Position numbers and translations under genes: made by a program | Notes under the pieces: generated by a model | Seen by the model: only the letters and a program-made list of their open reading frames with translations | The model's database searches: none | What the model was told of the DNA's origin: nothing | Assembly: GCA_022827835.1 (NCBI GenBank) | Contig: JAJEIO010000019.1 | Span: 186,001 to 250,000, forward strand | Direction of reading: 5' to 3' | Source: Candidatus Latescibacterota bacterium | Lineage (GTDB): Bacteria > Latescibacterota > UBA2968 > UBA8231 | Length of the DNA: 64,000 bases | Shown here: one piece after another, positions 41,738 through 50,626 of the stretch | Layout of the letters: each line of letters opens with the position of its first letter | How positions within the stretch are numbered: the first letter of the stretch is position 1

Positions 41738-43306
41738 CTACCGGCGGTACTGCAAATAGATCTCCACCTGTTCGACCCGCAAGGGCGCTCGCAACCGCGC
41801 ATCCCGCTCTAGCAAACGCAGTCGGATCTGGTGGACACCGCGTTCCACCTGTGCTGCGGTTAAGTTCCAACAGAGCCAAGCGTTCTCCGACACATCGCTT
41901 GGATCGGCCGCATCTTCAGCCGCGGCATCGCGCACCTCTGGCGCTGTCAATGCGACTCCGTCCAACGCCACTTCGATCTGATCGGCGGGCGACCAGTGGG
42001 CCATTTCGATTTGCAACTCGGCGGCAGCTAACTGACCCTCGGTCTCGACCTCGTCGCCGACGCGGACATGGAAGATCGGCCCACAGTCCGTCAGCGTGGG
42101 ATACAGCGTCACCGGCACCTCGCCGTACAAGCGGTCGTCGCGCTCGGCATCCACCCGGTTCCCGGTCTTGGGGCCAATGCTGCGGTGCAGGGCGGTGTAC
42201 ACTTTGTCTAAGCCGACTAGGGTTTCTGCCGATCCCATGGTAGTGAGCAGCGGTCGGTGCGTCTGGGCATGGCCGTGCCAGTTGAATACATACACGCCGT
42301 CCGCCCCGCGCGCTAGTTGATCCTGCGCCAAGCCGCGAAACCAATCCACCCGCCACGCCCCGTGAGGTCGCAAGCGCCGCGCTTGCTGTCGCCCATCCGA
42401 GTCGAAGCCAGCGTAGAAGCGCACGCCGTGGGGCTGGCATAGCTCGACAAACTGCTCGACCTCGGCTCCTGGATCAGTCCCCGAATTGCCGCCGCTGATA
42501 ACTACATCGCACAAGCCATCCCGCACCCAAGTCTCGACATCGTAGCCAATGCGGCGGCAGGCTTCAAAGGTCGTGGCCACCCGCACGGCCACGTGAAAGG
42601 GCCGCCCCCGCTCCTCGGCGATCTGGTCGGTCTGCTTCCGAATGGCCTGCATGAGATCGGTCAAAGCGTAGCGCAGGCGGTACGCATCGTCGGCTGGCAA
42701 GTGAAAGGCGTGCCGCTGCCAATCCAATTCGACGCCGTCCCAATCGGCCAAGCGGCAGGCTTCGACGATGCGCTGCAAGATGTACGCTCGCACTTCGGGA
42801 ATGGCCATATTCCACGAAGTCGAAGCCCAACCCGGCGCTTGCTCCTCGCCCAAAAGCCACTCGGGGTGCTGCTGCCGCATAGGCGTCAGTTCGGACCGTT
42901 GCAAGTTGCCCAGATCGCTTGGGCGCAGATCCCAGAAGTGGTTGTCGTTCATGCGCAGCGACGGCAGCACCGCCATGCCCAGCTCGCGGCCGCGCTGCAC
43001 CAGCGCTCCGTATAGATCGTCCCCCCGCTCGAAAAAGGCGCGGATGTTTTCGGTGTGGCGCATAGTCTGCACTGAATCGTAGCGCCGCTCGGTCGATGCG
43101 CCTACCACATCCAATTGCTGCGATGGCCAAGGCACTTCGTGGACGCCCACGCACCAGCACAAAGCCCCCACTTGAGTATCGGCTAGGGGCGCGTACACCT
43201 TGTCGAGGAATTGGGCCAGCGATTGGGGGTACTCGCTGTACCCGTGCGGCGCACCGTCCCAGTTGTACATGATGCCGTAGTTAGGCGCGGCCGTTCGCTC
43301 TGCCAT
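41738..43306 (-). CDS. TIM-barrel glycoside-hydrolase-like protein (paralogue C, more distant)
   Basis: A 522-residue TIM-barrel-like protein related in layout, though weakly in sequence, to the products of 3825-5402 and 32262-33833. It opens NYGIMYNWDGAPHGYSEYP; DWDGVELDWQRHAFHLPADD is the equivalent of the DGFELQLN block and gives Glu and Asp at a barrel-strand end; LCDVVISGGNSG and GVRFYAGFD follow, then ARGADGVYVFNWHG. The last 150 residues are beta-rich, ending in LRAPLRVEQVEIYLQYRR. No signal peptide. GGAGG precedes the ATG. It lies 30 bases upstream of the exporter operon on the same strand and may be co-transcribed. Substrate unknown. Confidence 0.58.
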   Translation of the reverse strand: MAERTAAPNYGIMYNWDGAPHGYSEYPQSLAQFLDKVYAPLADTQVGALCWCVGVHEVPWPSQQLDVVGASTERRYDSVQTMRHTENIRAFFERGDDLYGALVQRGRELGMAVLPSLRMNDNHFWDLRPSDLGNLQRSELTPMRQQHPEWLLGEEQAPGWASTSWNMAIPEVRAYILQRIVEACRLADWDGVELDWQRHAFHLPADDAYRLRYALTDLMQAIRKQTDQIAEERGRPFHVAVRVATTFEACRRIGYDVETWVRDGLCDVVISGGNSGTDPGAEVEQFVELCQPHGVRFYAGFDSDGRQQARRLRPHGAWRVDWFRGLAQDQLARGADGVYVFNWHGHAQTHRPLLTTMGSAETLVGLDKVYTALHRSIGPKTGNRVDAERDDRLYGEVPVTLYPTLTDCGPIFHVRVGDEVETEGQLAAAELQIEMAHWSPADQIEVALDGVALTAPEVRDAAAEDAADPSDVSENAWLCWNLTAAQVERGVHQIRLRLLERDARLRAPLRVEQVEIYLQYRR

Positions 43307-43476
43307 AGTTTCCTCCAGCGCGTTAAGTTGGTCCGGTGGGCTGCACTGCATAGTTTACCAAGGCAATGCACCGGAAACCTAACGAAGAGAGGGTTATCAC
43401 ACCATGAGCTACTACCTCACATATCCCAGGCCAAGCCATCCGCTGGCGGCCCGTGGACTAGGAAACGGATGCCATC

Positions 43477-44187
43477 GTGCTGTTCTACGACAACCTTGAA
43501 GAATTCATCGCCCAACAAAGCGCCCAACTGCAAAGCCTGAAACAGGCCAATATCCCCGAAGTCGGCGTCGTCCTTGAGGTCTTGGGCCCCAACCAGGACC
43601 AAGACCGCAAAAGCAATCCGGGCGGCCACTCAGTCACCCAATCGGTAGAGCGCTTGGCCATTGACTGCCACGGCATTGAAGGCGACCGCCATCGCGGCCT
43701 CACCCGGGCCTCTACTGGCCGCGAAGCTCCGCTCTACAAAAGGAGCCGCGCCCTCATCGTCAACCGGCGCCAGCTATTCGCCGTCTCGCCGCACGAGTGC
43801 GCCCTCCTCAGCCAGCGCCTAGGCGTAGAAGTTACGCCGCAATTGCTCGGTGCCAATATCGTCATTGGCCGCGAAGACGGTGCCCCTTTCTGCCTTTCGA
43901 GCACCCCGGTCAATACCTATTTCGTCCTAGCTCCGGCCACCGCGACCCAACCACCGACGCCGCCCTTGGCCACCCTGATCCACTACGTCCAGCAAAAGGG
44001 TTGCAGCCTCACTGGCAAGGCCCTGGCCAAAACCTATGGCGATCCCTCGCTGACTAAGCAGTTCGTCGCCCACGCCGAGCACCATCGTGGCATTCTCTGC
44101 AGCGTCGAATATCCGGTCAAAAGGCCGATCTTTCTCGAACGCGGTCAAAAGGTCTTTTTCCGCTTTCCCATGGGCTGCTGTTATTGA
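43477..44187 (+). CDS. MOSC-domain-like protein, 5' end probably damaged
   Basis: The open part (236 residues from a GTG) resembles MOSC domains, sulfur-carrier beta-barrels related to the molybdenum cofactor sulfurase C-terminus: CHGIEGDRHRGLTR, IVNRRQLFAVSPHECALL, QLLGANIVIG and a final KRPIFLERGQKVFFRFP. The start is doubtful. An ATG at 43404 has AGAGAGGG upstream and begins MSYYLTYP; continuing in the downstream frame gives IPGQAIRWRPVD, a TAG at 43459-43461, then ETDAIVLFYDN running straight into this gene. So one base change and one stop appear to break an originally longer gene, or the assembly has errors there. Function unknown. Confidence 0.6.
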   Translation: MLFYDNLEEFIAQQSAQLQSLKQANIPEVGVVLEVLGPNQDQDRKSNPGGHSVTQSVERLAIDCHGIEGDRHRGLTRASTGREAPLYKRSRALIVNRRQLFAVSPHECALLSQRLGVEVTPQLLGANIVIGREDGAPFCLSSTPVNTYFVLAPATATQPPTPPLATLIHYVQQKGCSLTGKALAKTYGDPSLTKQFVAHAEHHRGILCSVEYPVKRPIFLERGQKVFFRFPMGCCY

Positions 44188-44199
44188 CCAGAGCCAGTT

Positions 44200-45225
44200 T
44201 CACAAGTCCTTAATCTCCAGCAGTCGGGCAATTTCCTGTGGCGACGGCAATTGACCTTTGAGTTCTTTAGGCAGTTGCTTGCTGATGTGATAGGTTGCCA
44301 CGCCCATGGGCTTGCCGGCGTCGTGCAGGGCGTATTCGACCACTGTCCGGTTCTTTTCTTTACAGAGGATGATACCGATGGATGGCTTTTCGCTCTCTTC
44401 GCGCACCTGCCGGTCGAGAGCGGTCAGGTAAAACTGCATTTTCCCTACGAACTCTGGCTGAAACTCGCCAACCTTCAGCTCAATCGCCACTAAGCAGCGC
44501 AGACGACGGTGGAATAACAGCAAGTCGACGAAGTACTCCTTACCGCCCACTTCCAGCCGGAACTGACTCCCAACGAAGGCGAACATCCCCCCCATAGCGC
44601 GCAGGAAGTCCTCGACGCGGGCAATGAGGGCTTTTTCCAGTTCCCGTTCGCCGTGCTCGTCGCCTAGTGCGAGAAAGTCGAACGTATATTCGTCGCGGAC
44701 CGCTAGCTGAGCACGGGCGCGCAGTTCCGGCGTCAGGGCTTGGTCGAAGTTGGTTTGGCCCAAAAGGGACTTTTCATAACTCTGGTTTTCAATCTGGTGG
44801 ATGAGGACATTTTTCGTCCAGCCGAACTTACGGGTCATGCGGATGTAGAATTCCCGCTCTAGCGGGTCTTTGCAGCGCCCCATAATAACCAAATTTTTGG
44901 CCCAACTGATTTCTCCAACCAGCGGTTGGAGTTTTACATCTTCATGGTATTCCAGAAAAAACTGCCGCATGTACCACAGGTTCTGGGCAGAATATCCCCG
45001 CACACCGGGAAATTCCGCCCGCAGATCCTTGGCCAGCTGTTCAACCACCGACTTGCCCCAGCCTTCGACCTTTTGCCGCTCCGCGATCATCCGGCCAATA
45101 TCCCAGTACAGACCGACTAGTTCCTTATTCACCGCCTTGAGCGCTGCGTACTGGGCAGCGCGGACGCGCTCCTTCACGTCTGCGAGGAGGTGAGCGTAAT
45201 CCTCAGGTAGGTTTGGTGTGTTCAT
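44200..45225 (-). CDS. YhcG/DUF1016-family PD-(D/E)XK nuclease-domain protein
   Basis: A 341-residue protein of the YhcG family. The N-terminal DUF1016 helical domain shows LVGLYWDIGRMIAERQ, GWGKSVVEQLAKDLRAEFP and GYSAQNLWYMRQFF. The C-terminal nuclease-fold domain shows FVGSQFRLEVGGKEYFVDLL (metal Asp) and LRCLVAIELKVGEFQPE (ExK), then GIILCKEKNRTVVEYAL. Family members are often linked to mobile elements and restriction or defence loci, and E. coli YhcG has been tied to recombination-related processes, but the function is not settled. It is convergent with the MOSC-like gene. Full length. Confidence 0.92.
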   Translation of the reverse strand: MNTPNLPEDYAHLLADVKERVRAAQYAALKAVNKELVGLYWDIGRMIAERQKVEGWGKSVVEQLAKDLRAEFPGVRGYSAQNLWYMRQFFLEYHEDVKLQPLVGEISWAKNLVIMGRCKDPLEREFYIRMTRKFGWTKNVLIHQIENQSYEKSLLGQTNFDQALTPELRARAQLAVRDEYTFDFLALGDEHGERELEKALIARVEDFLRAMGGMFAFVGSQFRLEVGGKEYFVDLLLFHRRLRCLVAIELKVGEFQPEFVGKMQFYLTALDRQVREESEKPSIGIILCKEKNRTVVEYALHDAGKPMGVATYHISKQLPKELKGQLPSPQEIARLLEIKDL

Positions 45226-45356
45226 AAAACTCCTCCTTCTTAGCTATGACTTGCCTGTCTAAAAATGAGCTTGTCCTTGCGTACTATAAAAAGAACTTAG
45301 TATCTTGAGCACCGATTTGTCGGCTGATCTCCTCAACCTCCACTCCGGGGGCCGCG

Positions 45357-46490
45357 ATGAGTTCTTCCCGCTTTAAGTCTCCCGCTTCTGATTTCGAACT
45401 CTCCGAATTGGTCCGTCGCCTACGCCGCGGCCTTCTCCTGTCCTTGGCGCTAGCCGTCGGCCTCACGTTGGTTTTCGTTGCTCTCAACCCCTTTCGACAA
45501 GTCGAGATCAAAGCCCCTCGGCCTCTCTCCACCAAATTCATCAAGCGCGAACCCCGCTTGACCAAGCCCTTAGAACTGCGCAAAATCCCCAAGCCCAAGC
45601 GCCAACTAGCTCGCCGCCAAGTCCACTTGGCCGCCGCCCGCCTAGATCAAGTGCAGGCCACGACCAACTTCAATGTCCGCTCGTTGATTTCCAGCCACGT
45701 CGGCAACTCGGGCATTAGCTTGTTCAAGTCGATTACCGATAACAATGCGAACAGCCTTGCACTTGAGCCTAAGCTCGTCTCCACCTCGGTGACCAGTACG
45801 CGGATGCCGGAACACAAAATCGACATGGCCTTGGAGATGCTCGATGTCAACAGCATGGATACCGGCCGCTACCGGGCCATGGTAGTACAAGACGCCGGCG
45901 ATCCCCAGGCGATCAAGGGCTTCGTCAAAATAGCCCATGTAATTTCGGCCCGCGCTGTCACCGATCAAATACAGGGCTACAGCAATTTGAATCTGCGCTC
46001 AATCGATGCTTTGTGCGATGTCATCAATGAGTACACCGGACTTGAAGCCAAGTTTATCGGCACGATTACTTACGACGACAGACGCCTGCTCGAACTGCCC
46101 ATTCTCATCCCTCAAGGCTCTCTCAACGAGGGCGAAATGGAAAACTATGCCCGCTATATGCTGTCCGGGGGCTTCATTATGGGAGGTTACCACCGCGAAG
46201 CCTTGGTAAAGTACGGCGGCTTAGTAGATGGGTATGATTTTTGGAAAGAACGCCTGCCTTTGGACCATCCCATTTTCAACGCCTTTTTCGCGCTGAAAGG
46301 CGGTACTGGGGGCTTGGTTGACTGGCGGGACATCGTCAACGGATACTTCATCCGCGGCCGGATGGTCGGCATCGACAACGTAGGCTGGGGCAGCAACCCG
46401 CGCTACAATCAGATGGCGGTCAACGTGATCGTCTATGCTCTGACCCAGGAAGGCTCCATCACCCAACGCCTCATGCAGGGGGTCAACTGA
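45357..46490 (+). CDS. DUF4159 domain protein with N-terminal membrane anchor
   Basis: A 377-residue protein. One membrane helix (LLLSLALAVGLTLVFVAL, about 27-44) follows a basic start, then a TonB-like basic, Pro-rich stretch (PLELRKIPKPKRQLARRQV). Residues about 185-375 match DUF4159: GFVKIAHVIS, then LRSIDALCDVINEYTGLEA, LLELPILIPQGSLNEGEMENYARYMLSGGFIMGG, RLPLDHPIFNAFF and NPRYNQMAVNVIVYALTQ. DUF4159 has a glutamine-amidotransferase-like fold and is often near gliding-motility or MoxR-type operons; no catalytic residue is established. Probably inner-membrane with the DUF4159 domain in the periplasm. No such operon partners are here; the next gene is PhyH, 51 bases downstream. Confidence 0.75.
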   Translation: MSSSRFKSPASDFELSELVRRLRRGLLLSLALAVGLTLVFVALNPFRQVEIKAPRPLSTKFIKREPRLTKPLELRKIPKPKRQLARRQVHLAAARLDQVQATTNFNVRSLISSHVGNSGISLFKSITDNNANSLALEPKLVSTSVTSTRMPEHKIDMALEMLDVNSMDTGRYRAMVVQDAGDPQAIKGFVKIAHVISARAVTDQIQGYSNLNLRSIDALCDVINEYTGLEAKFIGTITYDDRRLLELPILIPQGSLNEGEMENYARYMLSGGFIMGGYHREALVKYGGLVDGYDFWKERLPLDHPIFNAFFALKGGTGGLVDWRDIVNGYFIRGRMVGIDNVGWGSNPRYNQMAVNVIVYALTQEGSITQRLMQGVN

Positions 46491-46541
46491 GGTCGGCTGT
46501 CCCCAAAAATCCACCAGAAAAACACTCCTTGGAGATTTCCC

Positions 46542-47348
46542 ATGGCCATGACCGAAGAAGAACGCTTTCGCTTTGACCTCACCGGCTTTTTGGTGCGCCC
46601 CGCCATCCTTGAGCCAGCCGAAGTCTCCGCCATTGTCGATCAGATCGACCGCATCAAACACGACCCCGAATCACTGCCGCCCGAACACCGCGACGTGCCC
46701 GGCGGCCCGGCCAGCGTGCTGATCGATCATCCCCAAGTAGTCGATGTGATTCGGGAGGTAATTGGTCCCGATATAAGATTGGAAGGCTGTAGCTGCGTCT
46801 GGCGCAAAAAAGGCGAGGAGCACGGCGGGCTGCACGGGGGCGGCCCTGGGCAAGCCGATCCCATTTTTGGCTATCGGGTAAAAAATGGGCGCATCCACGC
46901 CGGCATGGTGCGGGTTATTTTTGAATTGACCGATATCGCGCTAGAAGATCAGAGCACTCATTTCTTAATCGGCAGCCACAAGTCGGAATTCCCCATCCAC
47001 GAAGACCATCTGTCGCTGGAAGAAGGCAAGCGCAGTCCCTTCCTCACCACGTATGCCTGCCCGGCCGGCAGCGCAGTCTTTTTTACCGAAAACTTGTGCC
47101 ACGCCGGGCCAGTGTGGCGTCGCGACACCCCGCGCGTCACCGTATTAAACGCCTATTCTCATTTGGCCACCCACTGGCACCGGCTGAAGATCCCCCCGGT
47201 GGTGCTACACAGTCTGCCGCGCGAAAAGCAGGCTTATTTCCGCCAGCCTTGGATCGCCGATTTCCGCACTAGCCCGGCGACCCACAATACCACCGAGCGC
47301 TTCCTAGACAACGACGAAGCGCCCGTCGATACGGATCATAGGCCCTAG
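46542..47348 (+). CDS. PhyH-like protein with altered iron motif (5 of 8)
   Basis: A 268-residue PhyH-superfamily member. MTEEERFRFDLTGFLVRPAILE is the typical start, and FFTENLCHAGPVWRRDTPRVTVLNAYSH gives a distal His with a downstream Arg. At the usual His-x-Asp position, however, it reads EEHGGLHGGGPGQADP, that is His-Gly-Gly. The acidic residue may come from the later Asp, or the protein may bind halide/iron differently, as in halogenases where the Asp is replaced by a small residue. Start follows GGAGA. It is downstream of the DUF4159 gene on the same strand. Function unknown. Confidence 0.82.
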   Translation: MAMTEEERFRFDLTGFLVRPAILEPAEVSAIVDQIDRIKHDPESLPPEHRDVPGGPASVLIDHPQVVDVIREVIGPDIRLEGCSCVWRKKGEEHGGLHGGGPGQADPIFGYRVKNGRIHAGMVRVIFELTDIALEDQSTHFLIGSHKSEFPIHEDHLSLEEGKRSPFLTTYACPAGSAVFFTENLCHAGPVWRRDTPRVTVLNAYSHLATHWHRLKIPPVVLHSLPREKQAYFRQPWIADFRTSPATHNTTERFLDNDEAPVDTDHRP

Positions 47349-47402
47349 GGCGTCTAAACCAATCGAAGCTGGCAGACGCAATCGAGGGTTATGGATTTCC
47401 AA

Positions 47403-48524
47403 CTAGAAACGCGCTGCCGAGAGCGGCCCGGGGTCGCGTCCGTCTAGGGCCAGTTCCACCATGCGCTCGGCGGCCAGCAGGCCAATGGAGTTGCCGTAGC
47501 CGCTAAAACCGAGGGCAAAGACCGCGTCGGGCAGGTCCGGGAGCGCGCCGACCGCTGCCCGGCGATCCGGGGTGAAGCCGTGGATGCCAGCCCAGTAGCG
47601 CTCGACTTCAAAGGAGATGCCCGGGAACCAGTGGCGCAAATAGGCCTCGAGGTGCTGTATCAGATTTGGGGTGACGGCGTCCTCGGCGGTGTACTCCTGC
47701 TCCTCAAAAAAAGCCCGGGCACCGCCAATCATCAAACGCCCATCTTCAAGCTGGCGGAAGTAATCGTACTCAGTGATGCCGGCGACTTGAATCAGAGGTT
47801 CCACCGGGGTAGTGATGAGGATCTGGCCGCGCACCGGGCGCACGATGCGGCGCAAGTGCGGGTGCATATCGCAGCCGTACCCATTGGTGGCGATGTACAC
47901 CTTGCGGCAGCGGATATGGGCGCGGCGCCCGCGCACTATCAGGCCCTGGCCCTCCGGTTCGATGCGATAGACCTCGTTGTGGTCGTAAAAGGTGGCCCCA
48001 GAGGCGGCGGCAATGGCCTCGGTGAGGCGCGCTGGCTGCACCATGAAATCGCCCTCTACCTGTAGAGATGCCGCGTACCCAGCGCCATAGGGATCGCTGT
48101 GGGTAAACTCGACTTCAACGCCGTCGGCGGCAAAGGCGCGGGCCCACGCTTCCAGCTCGCGGGCGTCGGCTTGGGTTTCAGCGAGGTGGATGGCACCTTC
48201 TTCCCAGGGCACTTCGTACTGCTTGGCCAAGGCGCGCATGCGGGCGACGTTGTCGCACACCATGTCGAGGATTTGGCGGGCGGCCGGACGACCCACTTGG
48301 GCGATGAGAGTGGGGTACGTCTCGCGTTGCGAGGTCAGCACAAAGCCGGCGTTGCGGCCCGAGGCGCCGGAAGCTGCAAAACGGGTGTCAACTAAGGCGA
48401 CGTCGCGGCCCCGCTGGTGCAACAGGGTGGCTGCGTACGAGCCGACAATGCCGGCACCAATCACTACATCGTCGTGTTCGGCCTGCAGCGGCTCGGATAC
48501 TTCTTGCCATTTGGATACGGTCAT
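47403..48524 (-). CDS. FAD-dependent oxidoreductase, DAO (glycine/D-amino-acid oxidase-like) family
   Basis: A 373-residue FAD enzyme of the DadA/PuuB-like DAO fold. DDVVIGAGIVGSYAATLLHQRG is the dinucleotide-binding GxGxxG motif, DTRFAASGASGRNAGFVL is the SGxSGRNAG flavin loop typical of this group, and YIATNGYGC plus VRPVRGQILITTPVE are the usual mid-domain blocks. HGFTPDRRAAVGALPDLPDAVFALGFSGYG is the C-terminal FAD-binding stretch. It probably oxidises an amine or amino acid to an imine with transfer of electrons to O2. It is the last gene of a minus-strand run from about 54.2 kb. GGAGG precedes the ATG. Confidence 0.9.
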   Translation of the reverse strand: MTVSKWQEVSEPLQAEHDDVVIGAGIVGSYAATLLHQRGRDVALVDTRFAASGASGRNAGFVLTSQRETYPTLIAQVGRPAARQILDMVCDNVARMRALAKQYEVPWEEGAIHLAETQADARELEAWARAFAADGVEVEFTHSDPYGAGYAASLQVEGDFMVQPARLTEAIAAASGATFYDHNEVYRIEPEGQGLIVRGRRAHIRCRKVYIATNGYGCDMHPHLRRIVRPVRGQILITTPVEPLIQVAGITEYDYFRQLEDGRLMIGGARAFFEEQEYTAEDAVTPNLIQHLEAYLRHWFPGISFEVERYWAGIHGFTPDRRAAVGALPDLPDAVFALGFSGYGNSIGLLAAERMVELALDGRDPGPLSAARF

Positions 48525-48594
48525 AGGGCCTCCAAGGTAAGGTTGGCTACTCTGGAATCGCCGTCAGTTGCGCAGCTCCGTCGATGGATCGCCT

Positions 48595-49572
48595 TCACCT
48601 CTCCTGCTTCTCCATATCGCCGCCACTTGCCATCATGCGTTCGGGAGCGCCATTTGCATCGGCTGCCAACGCTGCGCACGGCGTGCCGAACTCGGGGCGG
48701 GCAAAGGGCAGATGGGTCCGACCCCGCGCCAGAATGTGCTTGTAATTAGCCGCCGGGCCCTCATAGGGTGCCCCGTGGTTCCACGGCACCCAAGAGCGGG
48801 CGTTGCAGTAGTGGCTGACAAAAGCCCGACGCCAGCGATCGGGCGACTGGTTGGGATGGGAGCGATGCAGGAGGTGCGGATGGAAGAACACGACATCGCC
48901 GGCCTCCACCACTACCGGCACTGCGTCACCGTAGCGCCGCGCCACTCTCGACAGTGTATTGACCTCGTCGTCAAGATGGCTAATGCCCGCTACAGTCTCA
49001 ATCTCGTCAAAGGCTCCCTCGGCGTGGACTAGATGTCCCCGGCCTTCATCTGGATAAATGGGTTCGTGGTTTGAGCCGGGCGCGACCCACAGGCAGCCGT
49101 TCTCCTCGTCGGCCCGCTCCAAGGCCAACCAAGCGCCGATGAGGGTGTCTGGGTACGTGGTGATGTAATAGGAATCTTGGTGCCAACCCTGTCCGCCCAT
49201 GCCCGGCGCGTTGAAAAACTGCATGGTCTGCAAGGCCAGCACATCCGGCCCAATGAGCGCCTCCAAAACGTCCAAGACGCGCGGATGTAGTAAAAAGCGT
49301 TCGCAGGTGGCGTCCCAGCGGTGCAGTTGATGCACCCGCGTGAAGCGCTGCACTAGCTCCTCTTCCGTCGCCTCTGGGGGTAGCGGCTCTTGACCCGGAA
49401 CGTCGATTTGGCCCTTGAGCATGGCCATGACGTGCGCTTTGAGTTCTTCCACTTCGTCCAGACTGACCAAGCGTTCGACGACTAGGAAACCCTGTTTCTG
49501 ATACTGGGCGTATTCGGCCGTGGAGACTTTGTAGCGATCGGGCCGCTGGTCGGCCACTGGTTTATAGCTCAT
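48595..49572 (-). CDS. PhyH-family Fe(II)/2-oxoglutarate dioxygenase (6 of 8)
   Basis: A 325-residue PhyH-superfamily enzyme. STAEYAQYQKQGFLVVERLV starts the fold; GQGWHQDSYYITTYPDTLIG supplies His and Asp; FHPHLLHRSHPNQSPDRWRRAFVSHY supplies the distal His and the co-substrate Arg. ENGCLWVAPGSNHEPI lies between them, as in well-conserved members of the family. The tail is a polar stretch. GGAGG precedes the ATG. It is 25 bases downstream of the MetE-like gene and probably in the same transcript. Substrate unknown. Confidence 0.91.
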   Translation of the reverse strand: MSYKPVADQRPDRYKVSTAEYAQYQKQGFLVVERLVSLDEVEELKAHVMAMLKGQIDVPGQEPLPPEATEEELVQRFTRVHQLHRWDATCERFLLHPRVLDVLEALIGPDVLALQTMQFFNAPGMGGQGWHQDSYYITTYPDTLIGAWLALERADEENGCLWVAPGSNHEPIYPDEGRGHLVHAEGAFDEIETVAGISHLDDEVNTLSRVARRYGDAVPVVVEAGDVVFFHPHLLHRSHPNQSPDRWRRAFVSHYCNARSWVPWNHGAPYEGPAANYKHILARGRTHLPFARPEFGTPCAALAADANGAPERMMASGGDMEKQER

Positions 49573-49597
49573 TGCTTCCTCCGCGTTGGCAATCCTC

Positions 49598-50626
49598 TCA
49601 CAGCTTCTCCCGCACGGCCCTCACCCCAGCCACCATGTTCTCCAGCTTCTGCTTCGCTGCCCAGCGCGCCGTTTGGCTCAGTCCGCAATCGGGCGCAAAG
49701 GAGAGCTTGTCGGCTGGAGCGTGGGCAAGACACGCCTCCACCCGCGCCGCGATGTCCTCTACGGTTTCAATGTAGTAGCTCTTCACATCGACGATTCCCA
49801 CGGCCACGTCCATCTTCGCGGCGATCTGGCCGATGATCTCCAGTTCGGCGAACTCGCGGCTGGCCATCTCAACGTGCATCTCATCAACCTGCATGTCCAA
49901 GAAGGCCGGGAACATGGGCGCGTAGCGGCGCAACCCCACGGCGCGGCCCTTGTAGTTGCCAAAGCACAGGTGGGTCGAGAGCCGGCACTTGCCGGCGACG
50001 GATTCGACCGTGCGGTTGAAGATATCGACGAAGCGCGCTGGATTCTCGCGATGGGCATAGCAACTTATCGACGGCTCATCGACGGTCAGCTCCGCGCAAC
50101 CCGCTGCACAGAGCGCCTCCAACTCGCTCCGCACAATCGGCAGCAGCGCCTCGGTTACGGCCCAGCGGTCCGGGTATTGGTCATTGGGCACCAGTCGGCC
50201 GCTCAAGGTATAAGGCCCCGGCACACTGGCCTTGAGCGTCGGCCCTGCTAGTGCCAACCGCTTGAGCCGCGCAAACTCCTCTACCGCGCCCAAGCCGTGC
50301 GGCGCTTGCAGCGGTCCAGTGATTGCGTGGCGACCGCGCTGGTCGTGGGCGGGAGGACCGAAGCGCCTAGGCGGTGCAGACTCTAGGTCAATGCCTTCGA
50401 GATAGCCGTAAAAGGAAAGGTTGAAGTCAAAGCGGGTCTGCTCGCCGTCGGTGACCACGTCCAACCCGGCGCGCACTTGGTCGCCGAGCGCGGCAACGAC
50501 CGCGTCGTCCTGCATCTCGGCGATGTCGTCCGGCCCGAAGGCGTCGAGATGCTCAGCCGCGTGTTCGAGCCAGCTCGGGAAGGGGTAGGAGCCGATAACG
50601 GTGGTGCGCAGGGGCTGCTCTTTCAC
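49598..50626 (-). CDS. MetE-like (cobalamin-independent methionine synthase C-terminal domain) protein
   Basis: A 342-residue protein equal to the C-terminal catalytic barrel of MetE, which moves a methyl group onto a thiol using a zinc site. The zinc ligands are visible: STHLCFGNYKG (His and Cys), DEMHVEMASRE (Glu) and FAPDCGLSQTARWAAKQKL (Cys). TTVIGSYPFP and DGEQTRFDFN are family openings and LTVDEPSISCY is the substrate loop. The MetE N-terminal domain is absent, so folate-independent methyl or thioether chemistry is likely. The start is a GTG overlapping the ROK kinase stop (GTGA) with GGAGG upstream, so translation is coupled. Substrate unknown. Confidence 0.88.
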   Translation of the reverse strand: MKEQPLRTTVIGSYPFPSWLEHAAEHLDAFGPDDIAEMQDDAVVAALGDQVRAGLDVVTDGEQTRFDFNLSFYGYLEGIDLESAPPRRFGPPAHDQRGRHAITGPLQAPHGLGAVEEFARLKRLALAGPTLKASVPGPYTLSGRLVPNDQYPDRWAVTEALLPIVRSELEALCAAGCAELTVDEPSISCYAHRENPARFVDIFNRTVESVAGKCRLSTHLCFGNYKGRAVGLRRYAPMFPAFLDMQVDEMHVEMASREFAELEIIGQIAAKMDVAVGIVDVKSYYIETVEDIAARVEACLAHAPADKLSFAPDCGLSQTARWAAKQKLENMVAGVRAVREKL

